From Solea solea (taxonomy: Eukaryota; Chordata; Actinopteri; Pleuronectiformes; Soleidae), in the NCBI RefSeq assembly GCF_958295425.1, contig NC_081142.1, forward strand, positions 12,758,324-12,822,323: 64,000 bases of DNA. Direction: 5' to 3'. How positions within the stretch are numbered: the stretch's first letter is position 1; each line of letters opens with the position of its first letter. Below, in pieces: positions 11,175-21,060 of the stretch. Position numbers and translations under genes: made by a program. A model generated the notes under the pieces. That model was given only the letters and a program-made list of their open reading frames with translations, ran no database searches and was not told the origin of the DNA.

Positions 11175-11540
11175 TTCTCTCACTTTGGTGGTCTGAGCTT
11201 TATTTTGAACTGCAATTACAACTTGGACAAACTCCCTGTAGAACTGTCCACTTTCCATAAACAGGTCCTTTTAGCATGGTCTCTCATTTATTTTTATCTC
11301 ATTTATTATTTCTTTCTCATCCCACACGTATCTAATTTGGAATAACAGAGATATTTTATATAAAAACAAGTCACTCTTTTTTGAGAATTGGGTACAGAAT
11401 CAGATTCTGCTATTTAACGGGGAGGGGTGACTTTTCTCTTACTGAGAATTTCTATCAACATATAATATTCCAGTTATGCCATGAGAATTTGCAGTTGTAT
11501 TTGACGCCATTCCATCAGGCTCAATAATGCTTTTTAGAAA
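11175..11540 (+). pseudogene. Fragment of an L1-type LINE ORF2, 3' region
   Basis: In shifting frames the plus strand reads NLDKLPVELSTFHKQVLLAW, then IWNNRDILYKNKSLFFENW. Both are characteristic of the part of fish L1 ORF2 downstream of the reverse transcriptase. At least one frameshift separates the two blocks and both ends are missing. It is a dead fragment inside the transposon. Confidence 0.75.
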
Positions 11541-12494
11541 TACTGGCAGACCTCCACCCACTTCTGTCTTCCTCTCCGCTGTGGCTGAATCACCTGTTGT
11601 CATTCCATTTCAAAGGTTGACTATCTACCATAACCTGAACCCAAAAACCACTATAATCTCTGTTTTTGGGCAAATTATAATCTGTGATTGCAAAATAATA
11701 ATTTATTTCATTGTAGGCTATATTTCCAGCAGGGTGCCTGGCTGCAGCTGAGGTTATGTCATCCAAAAATACTAGTTATCCATGTTATCCAATGAAGCAC
11801 TGCACACACTTTTTTGTCTACTAAAATCTAACTATAACATTAGATGCATTGTGTGACAGAGTAACTTGGCTGAAAAAGAGCACAGTCACAGCACTGCAGT
11901 CATTTTTTAACCAGGTAAAAAAACAAAAACTACTGAAATAGAGGTGGTCTGTCAAGAATGTCAGAAACACAATGTTTAATAGCAAATTAATAGAAAAACA
12001 GTGGAATACTTGTGAATTTGCATGCAGACAACCTAGACTGGATGTGGCCTACTGTTTCCAATTAGTAGCCTCTCTATCAAGGCCTACTTTCTTATCATAA
12101 TTATTATTATTAGTCTACCTAATTGTCACTCTACCTTTGTCTCCTTTGATGTATGTATATAAATGATTTGAATTACTGTATTACCTCATCCTGGCATAAA
12201 GTCCTCCAAAATCATAAAGATACAAACAATACTCAACCAATCCTCATTTTGATCATTATTTACACACACACACTTCAAAGTGCTCTCTGAACCTGAGCCT
12301 GTTAGGGCTCATGTCCAAAAAGTAAAAAAAATAAACTTTGTCATACATCACTGGAATTGTCTTGACCTTGAGAGTAACATATATCAATTTGAAGGCTCTT
12401 AATTATTTCTGCTTTGAGATATTGATCTTTGAACCTTAACCTCAGGGCATATTTGAAGGCTTATAATTAGGACAAAACATAGGCAATAATCACA
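11541..12494. other. Spacer inside the element, nothing recognised
   Basis: AT-rich DNA with a short (AC) run near 12263 and no supported gene. A 74-codon plus-strand frame at 11527-11751 shows no domain and overlaps the end of the L1 fragment. Confidence 0.45.
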
Positions 12495-12785
12495 CTATTT
12501 GCAAGACAAGTGACATTTCCCCTCCAACACTATCTTTTTAACATCAGGCTTGACAGCTTTTATGCTTGCCTTATGCGCCTGCAGTCCTACTTGACTTTTC
12601 ACAAATTCACAGATGTATGTTGATCCAAACAAAGTGAGCACATGCATGGCCAATGTCTTCTGTATATCATACTTTTGGGGACAAGCCACCCTAAAACTTT
12701 CTGTACCATAGAGAGCAGCCTTCATGTCACCAGCGGCCTGGATGTCAATCAGTTCACTGTGATTGACCACCTCATCCAGCGACAA
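12495..12785 (-). pseudogene. Fossil of a hAT transposase C-terminal dimerisation domain
   Basis: The 96-codon frame contains LIDIQAAGDMKAALYG and, farther on, YDIQKTLAMHVLTLFGSTYI followed by CE. FGSTYxCE is the hallmark of the hAT C-terminal domain. The frame then loses similarity (the usual ...SKYRxxLT block is absent), and no upstream catalytic part is visible. It is therefore a fragment unrelated to the KDZ transposase. Confidence 0.7.
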
Positions 12786-13559
12786 TCACCTTCCCCACAT
12801 TAGCAGTTGACAGCCTCAACTAGTGGCTTGCTATCATATAGGTAATATGAGTCTGTTAACACTGACAAAGGCTAAAAAATAACTTGTTTTTTCAAAGGCA
12901 AGGGTACAATATTCATTTTAATTATATATCCTATTATATTATAGTAAAATTAAAGAGTGTCTGGCCCTGATGGTGTCTGTCAGAAAAATTCCAGCTCTTG
13001 GACAAGTGTAGTTGATGAGCCCTGCCTTAGAATATAGGCCTAATGCTTACGACAGACTTACCTGAAAGAAACAACTCACACAATGGGATAAAACAGGAAA
13101 CTGGCTTAAATAAAAACTATTCATGAAACAAACAAAAGAGACATGACTATAGTTGAAACAACAGTTCACTTTACTGGGTGAAATTAATAAAGCAGGCTTT
13201 CTAAAACCAAGAGACTATGCCCTGTTCAAAATAAAGACTGTATATCTTCAGATAGAGAAGGTGTATGTGTGTGTGAGAGTGAGTGAGTGAGTGAAGGGGA
13301 GAGAGAGAGAGAGAGAGAATTAATATACTAACATGTGGAAAAATAAGCACAAATAGCACACTGGTGGAGAGAGTAACAATACATAGGCTATGTAAACTAC
13401 ACAACTACAGTGAAGCTATGTAGGATGCACAATACTAACATAATGGTTGTTTACAGTTTCAGAGGAATTTGCAGTAAACAGCAGTAAAATTGCCTCAGGT
13501 TTTACAAACAAGTTATTTACAGCACTGTTTTAGTTTGATACACATCCTGTCCCTAATAA
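12786..13559. other. Region 3' of the transposase gene
   Basis: No gene. It holds a (GA)n run at 13299-13318. I found no AATAAA close to the stop on the minus strand. ATTAAA (TTTAAT on plus) occurs near 12916 and could be the signal, which would give a 3' UTR of about 650 bp. Confidence 0.4.
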
Positions 13560-16500
13560 CTAGTCTTCCAGTTCCTCATCAGTAGAAGAAGTATTCTCCA
13601 AGTCTTCCTCTTCAGAGAAGTCATCTAAGGACAATGTTTGCAGTCCAAGAATACTATTGTATGTTGTGCGTGCTGTGGCCAGTTGTGCTTCAACTTCACA
13701 CAATCTTTTCTTCAGCACACAGAGTAGTCCCTCATGTCCTTTCTCCATCAATCCCTCTGTACTGCCTGAGAATGTGACATTAAAATAAAAATAAATAAGC
13801 CAAGTGGTTACCAGAGAAGCAAATTGAAAAAAACGACAAACTATTTATTGTCCTTACATTTGCCATTGGTGTCTTCAGTGAGCTGAAAGGTAAGCTCTTT
13901 AATCAGTCGAGCAACACTCCTCATGTACTCCATGTGCTGTTTGACTTCACGAACCACAATGACTTCTTCTTCTTTCAGTCTAGCCAGCAGCATTACCTTA
14001 TCAAAAACATTTTTTTTTCGCTCCATATCACCATGACCTGCAATACATTACATAAAGTGTTATCTTACATCTTAACTACTATAAAAATATTGTGACAGAA
14101 GATATTTCGCATACATATTGTTTTTTTTGTGATTTTGATGGCTGCAGCAAATTTCAAACAAGCTGGGGAAATTTGTTGAAAACTCCAAACCACCTGTTTG
14201 GATTTTCACCTAAACATATTCATTAGTAACAGGTGATAATCTCATGATCATGCTTTGTGTTATTTATCCACCAACAGCGAACCCACTCATACACAACCCT
14301 TCCCTAAACTGCTTACTGCTATGGGTGTATTCCTACAATAGAGAAATAAACCCTGACAGGATGTGATAGTACCTCAGCGCTTCGCAAAAGGGGTTCGATA
14401 ACATCCATTTATACATTACTGCATTCATTTTTTTGCATATTGCCTAGTGTCTTAAGATTTACATCAGATTCCATATGTACATCAAGATGTGTGCATCAAA
14501 CAATTGGTATTCAGTGCATTTCAGAGGAAGTACTTACATTCCCATGGCCAGGAGTAGTTGTCCACAGCCAGGAGTTCATTGGGAGGAGGGAGTTTTCCAA
14601 CTTCCCCCACAGTAGTATTATGGTCATTGATGGCAACTTCCAAGGCTTTTTTCTCAAGAGCAATCTTTTTTCTCAGTTGATGCCTTCGTTTATTCCCACC
14701 TACAATGAGAAACACAAAATGAGTGCACTCACACCATGACCACACAAAACCACCATAAAAAAATAAGGCTTCTCAATATACATGAATGTGTATATGATTA
14801 TTGTGACAGATGCTGTGTGATCATTTTTGCATCAAAAGTTTCATTATCATTTGAAAAATTGTAAAAACACTTCATATTTTTTTGAAATAGACAATATGAA
14901 GTGTTTTACAACATTTGTAGGTCAGGACATCTCTGCACTTTGCATAAATATTGGAAATATTTGGATATTGCACTCAAACTTATTATGATTTTGACAGTTT
15001 TTCAGTATGCTGCTCTGACTTGTGGTAAACCTACTTCAAAAGATGTTTGTTTTTTTAAATAAATGACTGTTTATACTATGTATAAGTCAGTAGTGAATTC
15101 ATTTTTTCACAAATTTGCATTACTAGTGGCCTTTTCTGCACTCACCAGACTGACGATACAGCTGAAATTTTCGCTGTTTGATGCCCAAATATAACCCCTC
15201 GATGGTCCTCTGCAGGTCATTTTGGGTTGTTGCTCCTTTGGACGACAACAAACAAATTAATTCATGCCCATCTCAGTTTACAATCAGCCTCTTTTCAGAT
15301 CCGCTGTACAAGAGCAGAGCCATCAAATATTTTCTCAAAGTACCTGAGGTCCACTGCTGAACATCAGACACCCACTGCTGGACTATGTCTTGCTGTATAG
15401 ACAACTCTGCGGTGAGTTTCTCCAGGTCCTTTGTTGCCTCTGTAATCCTTTGTACAGTCTGTCCGAAAGACATTTCTGTGTTAACAAATGCTGAGACACA
15501 ATTTAAAAACTGTTATTATACATATTTGCCTATTTGCCTAGTTAGTACCTTGATGTATCTTTTGGCCAGTGTCCGGTCAAGGTTTTCCGCCTTTCGCTTG
15601 TTCCAGCCACTTGCCTGGATTGTCAGCATGTCTGTGCGAACTTGACACACAATGTATATGCAGTAATTTAGGTCCACAGTGAGGACCAAAGGTCAGATAC
15701 TACATTGATCATTCTCTAATATTGTTACATAAACCTGGAGAGAATACACTTAATTAATGTGTCAGAAGTTAAATTATTATAAAGAGAATCTTGATCAGTA
15801 TAAAAGTGCTGACTAGACAATTATTTTCAATTATTAAGGGAGCACCTATGCATGGAAATCTAAAATGCAAAGGCCGAGCAGCAGTGTTCAAACCCCTTCT
15901 CAGAAGGGGGAACATGGGAAATATTTAAGTCTGGTGCTGTTTGTCTTCTCTGGAGTTGGACACCTGCAGAGATTTGACTCCACCTGACCACCAGGAAGCA
16001 CTCTATTGTAGAGAGGTGCTACACCTTCTGGTTTGGTCTATGTGGAGATGATATGTCGGCTTGTGGTCTCAATTTGGACACAACTATACATGAAGAATGC
16101 TTACCGGCTTTTGACATGTACTTGGAACAGATGGCTGCTCGGGAGAGGAAGCTGTTAACCTGTTCAACCTCCTCCCCGATTGTTGTTCCAGCTCCTTCTT
16201 GATTGCGTCCCCCCCATTTTAACTGTAATACATTTAGATGAATGTTATCATTTGGAAAACAAAAAGTAGGGGCAGTGGACAGACAATCATAATGTGTGGT
16301 ACAAATTGGTAAGAAATACATCTAATTGTCATTATTACCTCACACATCCAAGAATGCGCTTTTGCATGCATGATGGAGAGAAATGGGCGCATGTTCAGCA
16401 AGTCCTCCAACTCTGGACAGTGGTCCACAACTCTCTGCAGATATGGCCAATATTTGCAGACCACATCAGAGCAAAAAAACTGGACGGTCTGTGAAGCTAG

Positions 16501-19289
16501 CTGTTTCTGGAGATATAATGGGTATGCAAATATTTCTCCACGGAACATATTCAGTCCCTTCAGCAAGACCCCATGACGGCAGACAGCAACTTCAACACCT
16601 TCCTCGTCTAGTTTGCTTGCAGACTTGCTGGCAGACTCTCGTGCTGCTGTCCACTGACCCGCACCACATCTCCCTTTCCCTGGATTCTTAAACAGATGAG
16701 GGCAAATACAGACATTTATACAGTTACATTATACAAAATAAGCTGTAAATCTATTATGTATATATTATGTATTATGGCATTTGATGCAATAATTCCACTT
16801 ACTTAAATACTGTTACATACCAAATAATGTTTAAATTTTGAAAATAACAGGCAAACATTCATAAATGTTTTAAATTGTGGTGTTACACATGAAGAAATAT
16901 AAATTTAGCTTACATGTCCAGTTGTTCCATGGATATAATCAACAAAGGAGGACACCTCAGCATCACTGGCCAAAAAGACTCCATCAAAAAACCCATCAGG
17001 TCTTGAAAGAAATATATAGATGTGGGTTACATTTACAGTATAAAAGTCATTTTTAATTTTTGGCTCACTAGCATTTCATTGTACATGAATGTTACACACC
17101 CTGGTTGGCTTTTGAAACGATATAATTTGCGGTTCCCATCCACTGCAACTGCCAACATGGAGGGTGTGCATGCAGGGCACTGAAAATGCTGGACCTGAGA
17201 CAGCTTTTCAACCTCAAATTTGGCATAGGCCCATTCGAGGAAGGCCCTCTGCATTGTGTCCCCACATATCTTACCACTCTGAGAGCAAAAGTGAAAAAAC
17301 AAAACAAAACAAAACAGTAAGCAGTTAGTACACAACTGATGATATATCGAAGGTTGGCTTCAGACTGTGGTACTGGCGAAAAAAGGGCTCTGTCAAGAAA
17401 TGTGTGCTGAAATTTTGAGGATTGTAAGAACAAGTCCTAACAATTAATCAGTTATTTAAAAGGTGATCCAAATTTAAACGACAAATTCACTCACTCGCCC
17501 GAAGAGTTTCGTTCGACACTCGAGCATGCTGACAAAAGCTTGTCGTGACATCCCTGGGGCAGTGATTTTTAGATCCTCATACGTGGTGAACAAGTCCACC
17601 ATGTACAAGGTCTCAAAATTGACAGTGGCTGGCCAGTAACCACTTTCAACCAGATCGCTTATAGTCACTGACAAGGTTTTTCCACAGGAGCAGTTTACTG
17701 ATGGAAGGAAGAGGTTGTATCTTCCTGTAATGTCAGAGAAAAACAATTATCTCTTGTTCACAAGAAACAAAAAACACAATATGAAGAAATAATAACAAAA
17801 ATGTTACCATTCATTCCAATTAAAATAACTGGCTTTCCCTTGGAAAAGCTTGTTTGCCCAGTGGAGCAGTCACAGCAGGGAGGAACGATTGGTAACATGC
17901 AATCTAAAAAGCAGAATAAGTTTACACATTAGAGTAAATGAAACCAAAAACTCAACAGTGAGGATTGTTCCTGTTGGAGTAAACCAGGGTTTGTGTAAAA
18001 TGTAAAACAGCCTATATAACCTGAGACTTAAAAACTACCTTTTTCATGATAGGAGAATTTCCCTCCCTCATGCTGCTGAACAAAAGTGGATGGTGGCAGG
18101 TGTCTGAAGAACCCCTCCACCATGGATGCTCTGTTATGAAGCACCAGGGCCTCATGTGTGGAAAGGTCACAGGCTGTGCAGTAGAGTGATCGTGGTAAAC
18201 AGTCCCTACACATCACTACTGCAGCGTTGTGTCCACAATGATGGCAAACCCCCTCCTTGGGCTTCTCAGATGACAACATATTGTTCACCATGAAGGGCCT
18301 CAGCACTGTCCAATTTTCCAGAGAGGAAGTTTGCCTGTTCCTCCAGTGCGAGGGCAGAGGTTGTTCAGGACCACTTCCTAAGAGGTCTCGCACATCTTGA
18401 ACGAGGGAATCTGAAAATGAAGAGGGAAGAAGGCAATGGTAAATCGGGGCAATTACCACATAACAAATGAGGAAACAAGTACTAAGGGAAAAAAGGAAAA
18501 ACCTAAATTTTCGATGGTCACATTTTCTCCAGTTGTGTCTTGAGTGTGAGAACAGGAGGGTTTTTCACTTGCTGAAGAAACTGCAAAAATAGGAATATCC
18601 ATTTAGAATTGCTCAATCAATTAATGCAACTACTGATGAACAAACAAACAAAATTACTAACCAGTGGCTGAATCTCGCTTTCGTTTTTCCCCAGCTCTAC
18701 TTCTTTTTGGCAGAGGTTGACCATCTTTGTCCTCATCAAGCCAAACACACAACTTTGTGGATTTCTCTGATCCTTCTTTTGTGTGTTCATGCTGATCCAC
18801 CTAAATAATCAATAGAGCCACAGAATGAACAACCACCCACCAAGGTTTATCACCAACTACAAACATCTTATTATATAACCAATGTTATATATAATGATAT
18901 TACATTGTAAAAACTCAGATCTGTACTGACAGATAAGATCTGTACTGACTAAAAAACCCTTTCTACATTGAAAAAAAAGAAAAGAAAGTGAAACATTTTG
19001 TCAGTATATTGAATGAAACTCTAACTGGCTCTAAGTATGAACTCAGCTCAGCACTATAGCTTGCATGTGAATAAAGACATTGAACCAGGTACTGAATAGT
19101 TGTTTGTTTGGAGTGTTTTCAGTTTTGTACCTTGATACTTTTTCCTTGCTATACATCAGAGTCTATTACGGCCTTAGACATTGTAATTAGCAAGTAATTA
19201 GCATGGGACACTGAGATGTTATTTACCTTGCATTCATCCAGGAACGCATCAACCAGGAATATGGCATCGTCGGGGTCAAGTTGATTCAT
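13560..19289 (-). CDS. KDZ-superfamily (Zisupton-like) DDE transposase, 16 exons, 851 aa, intact
   Basis: Exons joined by me: 19289-19227, 18800-18662, 18580-18503, 18410-18039, 17903-17808, 17724-17495, 17278-17100, 17001-16914, 16686-16339, 16222-16105, 15640-15549, 15458-15344, 15235-15146, 14699-14538, 14037-13858, 13765-13560. All junctions are GT/AG and every phase fits, giving 2,556 nt with one terminal stop. Layout: acidic start (MNQLDPDD); basic, NLS-like PKRSRAGEKRKR near residue 60; Cys/His cluster 149-185 (C149, C152, C161, C164, C171, C174, H179, H185), as in the CxC modules of KDZ proteins; a conserved LVESGYWPAT block near 275; a CPAC pair at 360-363. Candidate catalytic residues are D373 (VDGNRK), D489 (SDVVCKY) and E548/E549 (GEEVEQ). 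CRHG at 451-454 and HAKAH near 520 are further family motifs. A charged, probably coiled-coil C-terminus ends in an acidic tail. Known: KDZ proteins carry out cut-and-paste transposition in the nucleus. The weakest splice call is the exon 12 acceptor at 15459-15460, chosen because it alone keeps the frame. Confidence 0.92.
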
Positions 19290-19468
19290 TTGCACAGCTT
19301 GGTCAAGTTATTTTTCCACGCTTCCTTTTCCTCGTTTATTTCCTCTTCTTCGTCTTCGTCTTCTTCTTTGTCTTCTTCTTCTTCTTCTTCTTCGTCTTCT
19401 TCTTCTTCGTCGTCTTCTTCTTCTTCGTCGTCTTCTTCTTCGTAGGCCCATGACGCGCCAAACCCCAT
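19286..19468 (-). CDS. Acidic upstream ORF overlapping the transposase start (ATGA)
   Basis: A 60-codon frame begins MGFGASWAYEEE, runs through a Glu/Asp tract encoded by the GAA/GAC repeat, and ends NLTKLCK. Its TGA (19288-19286) overlaps the transposase ATG (19289-19287) as ATGA, an arrangement used for termination-reinitiation elsewhere. The equivalent frame in the left repeat is closed by TAA, so only the copy next to the transposase is open. It could be a regulatory upstream ORF, an alternative N-terminus reached by splicing, or a by-product of the purine repeat. Confidence 0.3.
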   Translation of the reverse strand: MGFGASWAYEEEDDEEEEDDEEEEDEEEEEEEDKEEDEDEEEEINEEKEAWKNNLTKLCK

Positions 19469-19641
19469 CAATGAGATCGCACCACACAGGAAGTTACAGG
19501 ATCCGGTAGTTTCCAAAATTAAACACAGCGGACATTTGATCGTAACTCGTCACTTTGTCAATATTAGTTTCTCCCGCTGCCACAGAATAATGTGTCGATC
19601 GGCAAATCAACCTCAGACGCAAGGCATGTAGTTGTCGAGGG

Positions 19642-19687
19642 TTTGATCCGTCAGATCGCAAGGGTTTGATCCGTCAGATCGCAAGGG
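19642..19687 (-). repeat. Two tandem 23-bp units inside the right inverted repeat
   Basis: This is the mirror image of the pair at 4363-4408, with both units intact. It sits between the likely promoter and the acidic upstream frame. Confidence 0.75.
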
Positions 19688-19861
19688 TGTCCTATGTGTA
19701 ATCTGGGGCCACAACCAAAACGTATCAGGTTCACATTTTTCTGGCGAGATCTGAATAATCTTCGCAACAACGAGCAAGCGAGTGATTATGTACATTCACT
19801 AAGTGAATATTATGAAATTAAAATATATATTTCTCGCTAGAAATGTAATCAAAACGCATTT

Positions 19862-19924
19862 TTATGCAGAATCATACTCAAAATATTGATTTCTTTCACT
19901 AAAAATGAGAGAAATGTCCGCCAT
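19862..19924 (-). CDS. Short upstream frame starting in the YY1-like site (20 codons)
   Basis: AACATGG gives a strong Kozak context (A at -3, G at +4) and opens a 20-codon frame (MADISLIFSERNQYFEYDSA) ending in TAA. An identical frame lies in the left repeat (4126-4188, plus strand). It may be an upstream ORF in the transposase leader or chance. I see no domain. Confidence 0.2.
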   Translation of the reverse strand: MADISLIFSERNQYFEYDSA

Positions 19925-19966
19925 GTTTTTGTTCTCACGGCCGGAATCTTGAAAGTCACGTGACCT
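19915..19966 (-). promoter_or_regulatory. Probable transposase promoter in the right inverted repeat (E-box, ETS, YY1)
   Basis: On the minus strand, within about 50 bp, the sequence shows the palindrome GTCACGTGAC (19955-19964, USF/MITF-type), TTCCGG (19941-19946, ETS) and AACATGGCGG (19918-19927). The last is in the orientation of YY1 elements found at TATA-less start sites. This cluster is typical of vertebrate TATA-less promoters and lies about 630 bp upstream of the transposase ATG on the correct strand. The start site itself cannot be seen. Confidence 0.55.
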
Positions 19967-20094
19967 GGACGCAAAAGAATAGGCAGAAAAAAATGTAACA
20001 GTCATACAATTCCAGGGCCATTATTGTAACCCCTCTACGTTTTTGCACTGTGGACCAACGTAGCCAGGGTACGTTTTTCTATGAGACTGGGTTG

Positions 20095-20102
20095 GTTTTA
20101 TA
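20095..20102. repeat. Target-site duplication, right copy (GTTTTATA)
   Basis: This is a perfect second copy of the octamer at the left end. It fixes the right boundary of the element at 20094. Confidence 0.9.
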
Positions 20103-20739
20103 ACAGTAATGTAGCTGTTTGTTTAGTTTGGACAAAAAAATCAAATAAATAAAGACTCGCGCTCCTCTCGGCTCAAGTGGCTGGTTTCAGTACGGCGTTT
20201 GCCTATTTGTCTAACACCAGTAGCTCGGGGCTTTAAGCATAAATTATGCATAACCAATGTAATTTATTTAAAATTAATTAACCTGATTCGTAGCTGTGGA
20301 TTGTTTGCCAATGAAAACAGTAGAGCAGGAGGGCATAGGGGGCTGAAAAAAACCCAAGCAATGTGATGGCAGCTGTGACTCCACAGTTCCCCCACTGCTC
20401 TCCAGGAGAAGATTAATAGTTAATAGAAGGCCTTTAGGCTGTGGAAATACCCCCAGTGGCCCTTATCCCTGCTCTGGGAAAAGTAGGGATTATTGTTAAG
20501 GTATCACAGCCTGTCGCAAAGTGAGCCCTCGCTTGCATTTCCCAACCCTCTGAATCTTAATTCCATTACCTAAATAAGAAAAACACTGGCTACATTTGGG
20601 ACACATGCTTGGCAAATAAAGAAATCTGGTGTGTATTTTACACTTCTTTTTTTTTACAGCACAAATTTACATGTATATAACTACAGAACACTGGGGGTCC
20701 CCCCCTTTCCTCGCTCTGTTTTTTTGCCCATAGGCTTAC
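20103..20739. other. Right flank next to the transposon, non-coding
   Basis: Host DNA continues after the target duplication. No exon or repeat is recognised. Confidence 0.45.
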
Positions 20740-21060
20740 ATGATCTTTAAATAGGAAGCGAGCGAGGTCAATTTTTCAAATGTGGCAGAGCATATTATCC
20801 CTTGAAAGGCGAGTCAAATCAGCCTAGCAATTAACTTAGGCTCAGTGCTTCAATGCAAATCATCAGGCTCATTCAGGGTCGGGCAGATTCCTCTCTCCAG
20901 GCAATTAGCCTCGTTCATTAATTAAAAATTCTAATCAGGGTGTTGGATCAATAGTGTAAATCACATTTGCTGCAGCTCACCGAGGGAAGTTGCATCTTAC
21001 TTCCAAGGCCTGAATTGACAATGTAATCAGCTTAACTCACGAGAAGTGATAATAGAACAA
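20740..21060. other. Candidate conserved non-coding sequence
   Basis: Low-repeat DNA with a dense series of homeodomain-type (TTCATTAATTAAAAATTCTA) and ATGCAAAT octamer-like words, lacking the slippage runs common around it. It has the look of a developmental enhancer. Conservation cannot be shown from one sequence. Confidence 0.25.

Larger units (their letters stand above)
3956..20094 (-). mobile_element. Complete KDZ-superfamily (Zisupton-like) DNA transposon, 16.1 kb
   Basis: Seen: both ends begin CAACCCAGTCTCATAG in inverted orientation and continue as near-identical inverted repeats of about 745 bp. Immediately outside lie two perfect copies of GTTTTATA. Inside is an unbroken 16-exon transposase gene on the minus strand plus a second small spliced gene. 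Known: KDZ elements are DDE cut-and-paste transposons, and the fish Zisupton branch makes 8-bp target duplications, as here. Inferred: the insertion is recent, since in the inverted repeats I compared I counted only two substitutions outside the purine tract. The unoccupied site would read directly from the sequence before 3956 into that after 20102. Zisupton was described with short imperfect inverted repeats, as I recall it, so the long near-perfect ends may mark a separate lineage. Confidence 0.93.
19345..20094 (-). repeat. Right terminal inverted repeat; carries the transposase 5' region
   Basis: This end mirrors the left one and lies upstream of the transposase start at 19289, so it probably holds the gene's promoter and leader. 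Read on the minus strand it presents, in order, the terminal motif, the CACGTG palindrome, the ETS and YY1-like sites, the two 23-bp units and the GAA/GAC tract. The inner boundary is approximate because the purine tract differs in length and interruption between the copies. Confidence 0.92.

Noticed and set aside
16019..16321. 100-codon frame reading through the exon 10 acceptor
   Set aside because: The upstream part is intron; only 16222-16105 fits the phases and KDZ motif order.
17092..17433. Extra exon candidate (DLFLQSSKFQ...SPVPQ) between transposase exons 6 and 7
   Set aside because: Joining 17495 directly to 17278 keeps phase and gives the expected family order (FGR followed by SGKI), whereas this insert has no family support.
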